Assembly: GCF_001013905.1 (NCBI RefSeq) | Contig: NZ_LN831790.1 | Span: 7,516,001 to 7,580,000, forward strand | Length of the DNA stretch: 64,000 bases | Direction of reading: 5' to 3' | From: Streptomyces leeuwenhoekii | GTDB taxonomy: Bacteria; Actinomycetota; Actinomycetes; Streptomycetales; Streptomycetaceae | In this document: positions 34,921 to 43,034 of the stretch, piece after piece | Layout of the letters: every line of letters starts with the position of its first letter | Numbering within the stretch: the stretch's first letter is position 1 | Notes under the pieces: generated by a model | What the model saw: only the letters and a program-made list of their open reading frames with translations | Databases searched by the model: none | What the model was told of the DNA's origin: nothing | Translations under genes and position numbers: made by a program

Positions 34921-36878
34921 GCCAGCGAGAACTCACCGCGGCGGGGCTGACGTCCCCCCGCCTGCGCCGGGCCTACGCCGCCTGCAACGCCTATCTGCAC
35001 CAGCGGAACTCGGCCGCGTTCCCCGCGATCCGCGTCCTGCTGCCACCGGGCAAACGGCCCTACTGGGACGCCGCGTTGGCGTTCTGCACCCACGTCGACG
35101 ACATCCTGGACGATCCGGCGACGACCGTCGAGCGGAGGCTGGCCCGCTACAGCGCGTACGAGCAGGACCTGTACCGCCTGATGGCGGGGGAGGAACCGGT
35201 GGCCGCCGGGCAGCCGGGCGGGATGGGGGGGCAACTGGCCCTCGCCTTCCAGCACTTCGTACGGACCTGGGGCATCCCCGAGTCCTCCGTACGCCGGTTC
35301 ATGACCACGATTCGCACGGATCTGGAGGTGACCGAGTATCCGCGCTACGTGGACCTGGCGGAGTACATCGAGGGCGTCTGCGTGCAGGGCACGCTGTGGG
35401 GCAACACGCTGCTGGAGCCACGGGACGAGGAGGCGGCGGCCCGCGCGGCCGGCGCCGCCAGCTTCGCCCTCCAGCTCACCGACTACCTCCAGGACCTGGG
35501 GGAGGACCTGGGGGACGGGCGGCTCTACCTTCCGCTGGAGGAGCTGGAGGCGTTCGGCCTCGGCCGTGCGGACATCGAACAGGCGGCCCGCGACCGGCGG
35601 ATGACCCCCGCGCTGCGGGAACTGGTGGAGTACCAGGTCCGCAGGGCGCGACGGTACTTCGACGAGGCGGCCGACTGGTGGCGGCTCGTGGACCCGTCCG
35701 GGTGCGAACTGCCCCGGCAGTGCGTGCGGCTCGGGCGGATCAGCCTCGACCGGATCGAGCGCTCGCGGTACGACATCTTCCGGTTGCCCCGGCGGGTGGC
35801 CCTGGCCTGTTCCGCCGCGTCCTGCGCCGAGTTCGCCGCCGGATACCTGCGGAAGACCGCCGCCGCAGGCCGGGCCCGGGGGGCGGCGGGGAGGGCTCGT
35901 CGCGACGGCTGTCCGGCCCCCGGCGCGCGCCGCCGCGGAGACGGACCGGTGACGGCCCCGGGCGTCGTCGGCACCCCACGGTATGACCCGCCCCTCGGCG
36001 AAAGCCGTGAACGCGGTCAACTCGGCGAACTCGATCAAGGAAATGCCATGTACCAGTCCGGCATCCGCTCCCAGGAAGACGTACAGGAGCTGTACGACAG
36101 GGCGTCGGAGAGGTTCGCGGCCCTGTACGACGACAATCTGCACTTCGGGTACTGGGACGACGACGCCGACGACTCCCTCGCCGCCGCCACCGACCGGATG
36201 ACGGACCTGTACATCGAAGCCCTCGCCACCACCCCCGGGCGGCGGGTGCTGGACGTCGGATGCGGGACCGGCAGGCCCGCTCTGCGCCTGGCCGGGGCCA
36301 GTGGGGCGGAGATCGTCGGCATCTCCCTCAGCGACGGGGAGGTGAAACGGGCCAACGAGCGCAGCCTGCGCGAGGGGCGGGAGCGGCAGGTGCGATTCGA
36401 GCGGGCCGACGCGATGGCGCTGCCGTACGGGCCCGGCTCCTTCGACGACGCGTGGGCGCTGGAGTCCCTGGGTCACATGCCGGACCGCGCGCAGGCGCTG
36501 CGGGAGATCGCCCGCGTCCTGCGGCCCGGCGGACGGCTGGTGATCGCCGACGGCTACTGCTACGAGGGCCCCGTCGACGCCGCCGGCGTCGCGCTCATGG
36601 ACCGCCTGTGCGCGGCCTTCCGGATGGTTCCCCCGCCCACCCTGGACGGGTATGCCGACCTGCTGGCCGCCGCCGGGTTCACTGTCGTGGAGCGCAGGGA
36701 TCTCTCCCCGCACGCCCGGCGTTCGATGACCCGGCTGATCGAGATCATGGAGGAGAAGTCCGGGGAGATGGCCCCGCTCCTGGAGGAAGAGGCCTTCGCG
36801 CGGCTGCTGGAGACCCTGCAGGCGGCCGCGCCCTCAGACCTGATGGGGTACGTCCTGCTGACCGCCCAACGTCACTGA
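34917..36878 (+). CDS. Phytoene-synthase-like prenyltransferase fused to SAM methyltransferase
   Basis: One uninterrupted 653-aa frame encodes two enzymes. Residues ~1-315 are a squalene/phytoene-synthase-type domain with THVDDILDDP (first Asp motif) and QDLGEDLGDGRLYLP (second Asp motif), as in the indole C3 prenyltransferases of drimentine and nocardioazine clusters. Residues ~315-377 are a Gly/Arg/Pro-rich linker. From residue 378 (ATG 36048, preceded by AAGGAA) comes a class I methyltransferase: YDRASERFAALYDDNLHFGYW, LDVGCGTGRPALRLA and VLRPGGRLVIADGY. It overlaps the CDPS gene by 4 nt. It probably prenylates and methylates the cyclodipeptide. The internal start could also give a free methyltransferase. 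A sequencing error joining two genes cannot be excluded. Confidence 0.85.
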   Translation: MSQRELTAAGLTSPRLRRAYAACNAYLHQRNSAAFPAIRVLLPPGKRPYWDAALAFCTHVDDILDDPATTVERRLARYSAYEQDLYRLMAGEEPVAAGQPGGMGGQLALAFQHFVRTWGIPESSVRRFMTTIRTDLEVTEYPRYVDLAEYIEGVCVQGTLWGNTLLEPRDEEAAARAAGAASFALQLTDYLQDLGEDLGDGRLYLPLEELEAFGLGRADIEQAARDRRMTPALRELVEYQVRRARRYFDEAADWWRLVDPSGCELPRQCVRLGRISLDRIERSRYDIFRLPRRVALACSAASCAEFAAGYLRKTAAAGRARGAAGRARRDGCPAPGARRRGDGPVTAPGVVGTPRYDPPLGESRERGQLGELDQGNAMYQSGIRSQEDVQELYDRASERFAALYDDNLHFGYWDDDADDSLAAATDRMTDLYIEALATTPGRRVLDVGCGTGRPALRLAGASGAEIVGISLSDGEVKRANERSLREGRERQVRFERADAMALPYGPGSFDDAWALESLGHMPDRAQALREIARVLRPGGRLVIADGYCYEGPVDAAGVALMDRLCAAFRMVPPPTLDGYADLLAAAGFTVVERRDLSPHARRSMTRLIEIMEEKSGEMAPLLEEEAFARLLETLQAAAPSDLMGYVLLTAQRH

Positions 36879-36890
36879 CCGGTGGAAACA

Positions 36891-36934
36891 CCCGAAGGCG
36901 GCGGCCCAGGGGATCGGGGGCCGCCGCCTTCGGG
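36891..36934 (+). terminator. Strong terminator of the CDPS cluster
   Basis: A perfect 17-bp stem (arms 36891-36907 and 36918-36934) with a 10-nt loop starts 12 nt after the stop of the fused gene. Confidence 0.8.
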
Positions 36935-37022
36935 CGTGCTCGGGGGGTGGGTTGGACCGGCTCGGTACCAGCCGTTGGCCTGCCAGAAGTCCACGCGCCG
37001 GCCGGGCTGCCGTAGCGCGAGT

Positions 37023-37380
37023 TCAGTCCAGACCCCACTTGATCTGGGTCTTGGCGTTGGTTCTCCAGTCGGCGCCGGCGGCGGCCATCTCGGAGCCGGG
37101 CAGGGCCTGGACCAGGCCGTAGGCGCCGGAGGAGGGGGTGGTCGCGTCGACGCCCTTCTGCTGGACGCGGCCGTCGAGGCGGGTGAGCATGCCCAACCGC
37201 ACCGTGACGCGGGGCATCACCCGCAGGCGCCTGTGCTCGGGCTGGGGCACCCGGTCCGGTGCCCCGTCGAACCAGTAGATCCGCAGCAGTGGCTGCCCGG
37301 TCTCGCTCTGCGCTCGTGCGCGGATCTGCTGGATCAGCCCTGAGTAGTCGACGGACAGACGCGAGCGCGCGGCGTCGTCT
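37023..37380 (-). pseudogene. Chimeric remnant: NYN-domain fragment joined to a transglycosylase tail
   Basis: The minus-strand frame is open from an upstream TAA (37381-37383) to 37023. Its first part (LSVDYSGLIQQIRARAQ, PLLRIYWFDGAPDRVPQPE, RVTVRLGMLTRLDGRVQQKG) matches the N-terminal half of NYN/PIN-like nuclease-fold proteins. After GVDA the text becomes SSGAYGLVQALPGSEMAA and DWRTNAKTQIKWGLD, the C-terminal end of a Streptomyces SLT lytic transglycosylase. Neither family is complete and no start codon suits the front part. The join at about 37138 looks like an illegitimate recombination point. Confidence 0.7.
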
Positions 37381-37412
37381 TAAACGGCCCTTAAGCGCCG
37401 GTTAAGCGGTCC
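37380..37412 (+). promoter_or_regulatory. Three 11-bp direct repeats upstream of the glucanase
   Basis: TTAAACGGCCC, TTAAGCGCCGG and TTAAGCGGTCC follow each other without gaps at exactly 11-bp spacing, one helical turn, as in binding sites of OmpR/PhoP-family response regulators. They lie about 125 nt upstream of the GH64 start. Confidence 0.5.
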
Positions 37413-37535
37413 CGGCACGAGGCCCGAAACGGCTCCCCGTGCGTACCATCGGGCCCTGACGGAGCGCTCCCACGCCTCTCGTCTGTCATGTTCCCGTCAG
37501 TAGAGCATCGGCAAGCCCATCAGGAGGCCCCCCAC

Positions 37536-38744
37536 ATGACTCCTCGACACCAGCGCAGCCTCGGCCGCCGCACCCTGCTCGTCGCCCTCGGCGGCGCCGC
37601 GGTGGCCGCTCCCGCCGTCGCCGCTCTGGCACCGCACGCCCTCGCCGGCCCCGGCCAGGACCGTGACGGGGAAAGGACCGCGGCGGGAGCCCTGCCGCTG
37701 ACGGTCGTCAACGACACCGGCGCCTTCGGCAACGGCGACGTCCACATCTACGTCGTGGGCAACCAGGACGGCCGGCAGGTACGGCTCACACCCGACGGCA
37801 CCCTCGCGCCCGTCGCCCTGTCGGACAACGGCCCCGACGGCTTCACGGACTACGCGATCACACTGGCCGGCAGCGGCGAGACCCGGCTCTCCCTGCCGTA
37901 CATGTCCGGCCGGATCTATGTCGCGCTCGGACAGAAACTCAAGTTCAAGGCGGTCACGGACGGAGCCGGGAACGCCGCGCTGCAGTACCCGGCCGGCTGG
38001 GTCGCGTCCGATCCGAACTACCGGGTGCTGCACGACTGCGCCGAGTTCACCTACAACCCCTCCGGCATGTTCTGCAACACGACCATGGTGGACATGTTCA
38101 GCGTGCCGCTCAGTATCCGGCTGACGGGCGCGAAGGACCAGACGACCGGCACCGTGCGGGCCGGCGGCCGGGCGGCGGCGTTCGAAGCGGTCCGCCGCGT
38201 CGGGGAGTTCGCGCCGCTGGTCCTGGACGACCTCCGTGTGATCGCCCCCGGGCACGGGCTGGACGCCGGCCTGTTCCCGAAGGACTACCTCGCTCCGTAC
38301 ATCGACGAGGTGTGGAGCACCTACACCGCCAGGGACCTCAGGGTCACCACCAACGCCGGGAGCTTCACCGGCCGGGTGCGCGGCGAGCGGCTGACCTTCG
38401 ACGGGCCGGCCCAGGTGTCCTTCGCCAAGCCCTCCACGCGGGACGTGCTCTTCTGCCACGGTGCCCTCGCCGCGCCGAACGACGGCACCACCGGTCCCGT
38501 CGCCGCGGTCCTCGGCGCCGGTTTCAACCGCTCCACCCTGCTCACCTCCGCCGCCCAGCCCACGACCGACCCCGCGACCTTCTACAGGACCGCGCTGACC
38601 AACCACTACGCCAAGGCGATGCACGCGATCACGGAGGACGGCCGGGCCTACGGCTTCGCCTTCGACGACGTGGCCGACTTCGCCTCCTACATCCAGGACA
38701 CCGCTCCCACCGGGATCCGGCTGACGCTCACGCGGTTCCAGTAA
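37536..38744 (+). CDS. Secreted GH64 beta-1,3-glucanase
   Basis: This 402-aa protein has a Tat-like signal (LGRRTLLVALGGAAVAAPAVA). The mature domain begins LPLTVVNDTGAFGNGDVHIYVVG, as in laminaripentaose-producing beta-1,3-glucanases of family 64. The catalytic pair appears as Glu in HDCAEFTYN and Asp in TTMVDMFSVP, spaced 16 residues apart as in the characterised enzyme (E154/D170). A thaumatin-like barrel follows. AGGAGG lies 9 nt upstream of ATG 37536. It should hydrolyse fungal cell-wall glucan outside the cell. Confidence 0.9.
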   Translation: MTPRHQRSLGRRTLLVALGGAAVAAPAVAALAPHALAGPGQDRDGERTAAGALPLTVVNDTGAFGNGDVHIYVVGNQDGRQVRLTPDGTLAPVALSDNGPDGFTDYAITLAGSGETRLSLPYMSGRIYVALGQKLKFKAVTDGAGNAALQYPAGWVASDPNYRVLHDCAEFTYNPSGMFCNTTMVDMFSVPLSIRLTGAKDQTTGTVRAGGRAAAFEAVRRVGEFAPLVLDDLRVIAPGHGLDAGLFPKDYLAPYIDEVWSTYTARDLRVTTNAGSFTGRVRGERLTFDGPAQVSFAKPSTRDVLFCHGALAAPNDGTTGPVAAVLGAGFNRSTLLTSAAQPTTDPATFYRTALTNHYAKAMHAITEDGRAYGFAFDDVADFASYIQDTAPTGIRLTLTRFQ

Positions 38745-38791
38745 CGGACCGCCAGCTCCGGGCCACCCGCCCGGACCGCCTCGTCCCGCGC

Positions 38792-38823
38792 CACCGCCCG
38801 GAGCGCCACAGCTCCGGGCGGTG
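38792..38823 (+). terminator. Terminator after the glucanase gene
   Basis: A 13-bp perfect stem (CACCGCCCGGAGC / GCTCCGGGCGGTG) with a 6-nt loop lies 47 nt past the stop. Confidence 0.75.
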
Positions 38824-38878
38824 ACACCGGGCGCCGCGGCCGGTGGCCGGAACCGGACGCCCGCCGCCCGTGCGGGCC

Positions 38879-39625
38879 CTACGGGTCCAGCCGGGCCACG
38901 ACGGCGCGGAGGCGGGGCGCGAAGCGGCTCATCAGGCGGACGGCGCGGGCATCGGGGGTGACGGCGACCACCGCCGTGTTGCGGACGATCGCGCGCAGGA
39001 CGGCGTCCGCGACCTTCTCCGGCGGGCAGCCACGGCCCGCGAAGTGCCGGGCGGAGGCCTCACGCAGCCGGGTGTGCTCGTCGGGGGACGCGCCGGCGAA
39101 GTACATCGCGGACGCGAACGGCGTACGGACCAGGCCCGGGCAGACCACGCTCACACCGATGCCGAACTCCGCCAACTCCGCGCGCGGACACTCGCTCAGC
39201 ATGAGGGCCGCGGCCTTGCTGGTGGCGTACGCCGGAACGACCCGGGTCGGCTGGAACGCGGCCGCCGAGGCCACCGTCACGATGTGACCGCCCCGCCGGC
39301 GCTCGGCCATGCCCCGGCCGAGGAGCCGGCACCCGTGGATGACGCCCCACAAGTTCACACCCAGGGTGCGGCGCCAGTCCTCGGCCGACGTGTCGAGAAA
39401 CCTCCCCGACATGCCGATACCGGCATCGTTCACCAGCACGTCCAGCACACCGTGCGCGGCCGTGACGCGCGCGGCGAGCCGCTCACGAACGTCCGGTGTC
39501 CGTCGGCGAGCAGACCGCGGGCGGCGAGGTCGACGGCGACCCGGCGCGTCCGCATCCCCGCCGCGGCAAGGCCCGCGGCCAGCGCGGCGATCGCGTCGAG
39601 GTCCCCGCGACGACTGTGCTGCCGG
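38879..39625 (-). pseudogene. 5'-truncated short-chain dehydrogenase fragment
   Basis: The C-terminal two-thirds of an SDR remain: VLVNDAGIGMSGRF (NAG region, altered to NDAG), TVASAAAF, the catalytic YATSK, and VVCPGLVRTPF. The cofactor loop TGxxxGxG is missing. Upstream, in another frame, weak SDR-like text (AIAALAAGLAAAGMRTRR, near 39560-39620) suggests at least one frameshift before it runs into a polyketide synthase fragment. A functional oxidoreductase is unlikely. Confidence 0.7.
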
Positions 39626-40253
39626 GCCGTTGACGCCGGCGGTCGCGAGCCGGGTGCGGTCCCGGCCGTCGCCGTTCCACCGCTCCAGGTGCGGTGCCAG
39701 TTCCTCGGGTACGGTCTTGGCCGCGAGAAGTGTGCCGGTGCCCGACAGTGTGGCCTGGGCCCGGCTCCACAGGGCTGTCACCCGGGCGGCGTCGGCCAGG
39801 GTCAGGGCGCCGGCCACATGCGCGGCGGCGATCTCACCGAGGCGGTGCCCGAGGACGGCGCAGGGCTCGATTCCGTGCGAGCGCCAGAGCTATGCCAGCG
39901 ACACCATGAGGGTGAACATGGTCGGTTGCGTGACGTCGGTGCGATCGAGCGCCAGGCCGACCGAGGCGTCCGGGGCACCCCGCAGTACGCCTTCGACGGA
40001 CCAGTCGAGGTTACGGGGCGAGCGCGTCGGCGCAGACGCGCACGCTCTCGCGGAACACCGGGGAGCCGGCCCACAGTTCCGCCCCCATACCCGGCCACTG
40101 AGCCCCCTGGCCGGGGAAGACGAAGACCCCCGCGTCCGCGGACCCATCGGCCGACCCTTCTTCGCCGTGCGGTGTGTCTCGTGCACTTGTCGTCTCCTCA
40201 CCGCTCGGCAGGGATGGGCGGCCGCATCGCAGGGCGAAAGTCGCCGAAGGCAT
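39626..40253 (-). pseudogene. Broken type I PKS acyltransferase domain
   Basis: Three pieces of one acyltransferase domain follow each other on the minus strand: [19 protein letters not shown], then (after a one-base frameshift near 40015) [13 protein letters not shown] and DVTQPTMFTLMVSLA, then an in-frame TAG at 39890-39892, then LWRSHGIEPCAVLGH and GEIAAAHVAGALTLADAARV. The nucleophile motif GHSxG reads GHRLG, so the active Ser is lost. No ketosynthase or ACP is nearby. It is a decayed fragment of a modular PKS that ends abruptly at the SDR remnant. Confidence 0.8.
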
Positions 40254-40524
40254 TCCGAGGCAGGGGAGAGCCCGGCATGGAGAATACTTTCGCCGTCGGC
40301 CGCGCGCCGGAGTCGTCTCCTCAGAACAGTGATCGCCGGACGACCCTGGTAACCCCTATCGACCCCAGACGTATTCGGCTATCTTCCTGCTCACCCCTAC
40401 GAGTTCCGGGTCCGGGCATCGATCACATTCCCGTCCCCCGTGTGTCGCCTGGACCCTGGCACAGTAATCGGTGACGTCGCGACCTCACGCGTGGCCGGAA
40501 TGCGGATCTGGCCTCGGGCCTGGC

Positions 40525-40835
40525 CCCATGCATCAAGAGCACCACCACCGGCCGCGCACCGAGGTGATGCTGCACGGTCTGGAACAGATCCCGCGCAAGG
40601 AGATCGAGTACCGGGACACGGCCTTCACCGGGATGGACGTCGACGCGGTGCTGGCCCGCCGTCCGCAGGTGGCGCTGGTGGACGAGCTCGCCCACACCAA
40701 CGTGCCCGGCTCCCGCAACGCCAAGCGCCGGCAGGACGTGGAGGAACTGCTGGCCGCCGGCATCGACGTGATCTCGACGGTCAACATCCAGCATCCGGAG
40801 TCGCTGGGCGACGTCGTGGAGTCGATCACCTACGG
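40525..40835 (+). pseudogene. KdpD sensor-domain fragment
   Basis: About 95 residues match the N-terminal universal sensor domain of the potassium sensor kinase KdpD: EVMLHGLEQIPRKEIEYRDT, FTGMDVDAVLARRPQVALVD, ELAHTNVPGSRNAKRRQDVE and AGIDVISTVNIQH. The Walker A motif before it and the whole kinase part are missing. The text ends at VVESITYG, where an IS481-type transposase tail begins. Confidence 0.8.
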
Positions 40836-40973
40836 CCCTACACCAGCAACACCGAACGAACAGCAGCCCTGGCGGACCTCCTGCACACCTACAACCACCA
40901 CCGCTGCCACACCGCACTCGGCGGCCACCCACCGATCAGCCGCGTGAACAACCCTGCGGGACAATACACCTAG
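40832..40973 (+). pseudogene. IS481-type transposase C-terminal fragment
   Basis: In a different frame from the KdpD fragment, PYTSNTERTAALADLLHTYN, HHRCHTALGGHPPISR and VNNPAGQYT-stop form the C-terminal 45 residues of an IS481-family DDE transposase (conserved YNxxRxHxAL). Its stop overlaps the end of the esterase gene on the other strand. The rest of the element is absent. Confidence 0.8.
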
Positions 40974-42187
40974 CGCTGCGGGACGTCCTTGACGAACACC
41001 AGCCCGTCGCTGTCCGCCAGGTGAGCCGGGTCGAACGGGGCGTAGCCGAACCAGGGCGACACACGGGGCGCGGGCCGCGCGTCGCCGAGGGCGGCGGCCA
41101 GCCGCCGGGTGTCGACGAGGCAGTGGTCCCGGGGGAGCGCGTACAGGAGTCCTTCGACGGTGTCCGGCGGCGGCGTGTCCACTCCCCGGTGGCGGATCGT
41201 GCCGAGGGCGGTGGCCAGGAAGGCGTACTCCTCGCCGAGCCGGGCGCCGACCAGCGCGCCGGCGCTCCACCACGCCAGGGGCGCCCCGCCCATCCGCATC
41301 GTGCTCTTCTCCCGCTGGAGATGGGAGTTGTGGGCGTGCACGAGCGCCGGGCCCCGAGCGGCGACGGCGAGGAGGGTGTCGGCCATCATCTGGTCCCGCA
41401 CGGTCACCAGCCGGGTCAGGCGGGCGGGCGAGGTGTCGGCCATCCAGTGGTGGTAGCGCAGCAGGCCGGTCGCGGTGCGCCCGTACAGGCACGCCCGGTC
41501 CCACTCCTCCCGCGACGTCGCCGCTAGCAGGTGCGGCGCCTGCGCGTCGAGCAACGCCACCAGATCGTCGGCGAGCAGCCGCAGTCGATCGGCCTCGGCC
41601 GACCGCCCCACGGACCGGGCCGGGTCCCTCATCGCGGCGGGCTCGGTCCACCGTTCGTCGGCGCCGATCAGACGGTCGAGTGTGTCCGCGGTGCAGGGGA
41701 GGAGGTCGGCGTCCACCTCGGCCGCGAGGTAGGCGTGGAGCGCGGTGAGGACCTGCCGGGGGCTCGCGGCGCCGGTGATCTCCAACGGGCCGTCGAAGCC
41801 GGCGAAGCGGACCCGCTCCGACGCGGGCCGGCCCTCGTGCCCGGCGCGGACGTTGTAGGCGCGCATCCATCGCACGAGCTCCCGGTTGCCTGCCTGTGAG
41901 CCCCAGCCGTGGCTGAACCCGTGCTCCATGACCTCGTCGAGAGTGCCCGTGCCCGTGGTGACGTAGGCGTCCACGATCAGGCCCCGCACGCAGTCGCTCT
42001 CGACCGCGATCGTCCGGTAGCCCTCTTCCTCGACGAGCTGCCGGAAGAGCTCGTTGCGCAGATCGAGCAGAGCGTCCTCGCCGTGGGTGGGCTCGCCCAG
42101 GGCGAGCAGCCGGGGCCGGGCCGGGAGCAGCCTCATGACGGCGGCGGCGTCGACTGCATGGGTGGTGTCCCTGATGTCATTAGCCAT
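40970..42187 (-). CDS. Erythromycin-esterase-family protein
   Basis: This 405-aa protein has the family motifs LGEPTHGEDAL (conserved Glu and His), YRTIAVESDC, GFSHGWGSQ and the catalytic-His region LVHAHNSHLQREKS. Ere enzymes open the macrolide lactone, but most homologues in actinobacteria are untested and may act on other esters. ATG 42187 faces a MerR-type promoter shared with the divergent TioE-like regulator, which suggests drug-inducible expression. The 3' end abuts an IS481 remnant. Confidence 0.85.
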   Translation of the reverse strand: MANDIRDTTHAVDAAAVMRLLPARPRLLALGEPTHGEDALLDLRNELFRQLVEEEGYRTIAVESDCVRGLIVDAYVTTGTGTLDEVMEHGFSHGWGSQAGNRELVRWMRAYNVRAGHEGRPASERVRFAGFDGPLEITGAASPRQVLTALHAYLAAEVDADLLPCTADTLDRLIGADERWTEPAAMRDPARSVGRSAEADRLRLLADDLVALLDAQAPHLLAATSREEWDRACLYGRTATGLLRYHHWMADTSPARLTRLVTVRDQMMADTLLAVAARGPALVHAHNSHLQREKSTMRMGGAPLAWWSAGALVGARLGEEYAFLATALGTIRHRGVDTPPPDTVEGLLYALPRDHCLVDTRRLAAALGDARPAPRVSPWFGYAPFDPAHLADSDGLVFVKDVPQR

Positions 42188-42191
42188 GCCC

Positions 42192-42236
42192 TCAACGCTA
42201 TCGTTGAACTTTCGGTGGAAACTTTTCCGCGATATT
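42192..42236. promoter_or_regulatory. MerR-style promoter with two dyads
   Basis: Between the divergent genes, TCAACG-CTAT-CGTTGA (42192-42207) is a perfect dyad. TTGAAC (42204-42209) and GATATT (42231-42236) could be -35 and -10 boxes with an over-long 21-bp spacer (20 if CGATAT is used), and that spacer contains a second dyad GGAAA-CT-TTTCC (42217-42228). A long spacer carrying a dyad is characteristic of MerR-activated promoters. Confidence 0.6.
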
Positions 42237-42248
42237 GGCAGGAAGACG

Positions 42249-43034
42249 GTGCGAAACCTTCAAAGCGGCGAGCGGCTCAGGCCGGTGGATCTGGCGCGCG
42301 GGCACGGTCTGTCCACACAGGCGGTCAGGAACTACGAGGCGGCCGGCATCCTTCCGGCCGCCGAGCGCACTCCTCACGGCTACCGCACCTACACCGCGCT
42401 GCACGCGGGCGCCCTGCGCGCCTTTCTCGCCCTGGTGCCCGGCCATGGCCACCAGACGGCGACGGCGATCATGCGGGCCGTGAACCAAGCCGCGCTCGAT
42501 GAGGCGTTCCGCCTCGTCGACGAGAGCCACGCCCAACTCCTCGACGACCGGCGGACCCTCCAGGCCGTGGAGAGCGCCCTGCGCGACCTGAGACCCGCCA
42601 TGGCGTCCGGGTCCGGTGCGGCGTCCGAGCCGGCCGGGGTGGCCGGGCCCGGCGACACGTCCATCGGGACGCTGGCGGGCAGGCTCGGGATCCGGCCCGC
42701 GACGCTGCGCGCATGGGAGCGCGCCGGGCTGGTGAGCCCGCGCCGCGACCCGCGGACCGGGTACCGCGTCTACGACGAGGCCGACGTACGGGACGCCCGG
42801 CTGACCCACCAGCTCAGGCGGGGCGGTTACCTGCTGGAGCAGATCGCCCCGCTGATCGCCCGGGTACGGGCGGCGGGCGGACTGGAGCCGCTGGAGGGCG
42901 CACTGCGCGACTGGCACGGCCGGCTCTCCGCCCGCGGCCGGGCGATGCTGACCGGCGCCGCGGAGCTGGAGGCGTACCTCCGTCGGCGCGAGGGCGGCGC
43001 GGCGGGCGGCGCGCGCGCAGCGGGCCGCGAGTGA
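42249..43034 (+). CDS. Tandem MerR-domain regulator, TioE-like
   Basis: This 261-aa protein has two MerR DNA-binding modules: residues ~10-50 (LARGHGLSTQAVRNYEAAGI, then HGYRTY) and ~138-180 (LAGRLGIRPATLRAWERAGL, then TGYRVYDEADVRDARL). A middle helical region and a C-terminal helical domain follow. This layout is that of the TioE family. GTG 42249 has GGAAG just upstream. It is divergent from the esterase gene and probably activates it or represses itself from the intervening dyads. The effector is unknown. Confidence 0.8.
   Translation: MRNLQSGERLRPVDLARGHGLSTQAVRNYEAAGILPAAERTPHGYRTYTALHAGALRAFLALVPGHGHQTATAIMRAVNQAALDEAFRLVDESHAQLLDDRRTLQAVESALRDLRPAMASGSGAASEPAGVAGPGDTSIGTLAGRLGIRPATLRAWERAGLVSPRRDPRTGYRVYDEADVRDARLTHQLRRGGYLLEQIAPLIARVRAAGGLEPLEGALRDWHGRLSARGRAMLTGAAELEAYLRRREGGAAGGARAAGRE

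Noticed and set aside
38879-40253. Functional polyketide synthase module with reductase
   Set aside because: Frameshift, internal stop, missing active Ser, missing cofactor loop and no KS or ACP show it is decayed.
40970-41870. Overlapping open frame antisense or in another frame of the esterase
   Set aside because: It has no homology signal and only mirrors the GC-rich codon structure of the real gene.
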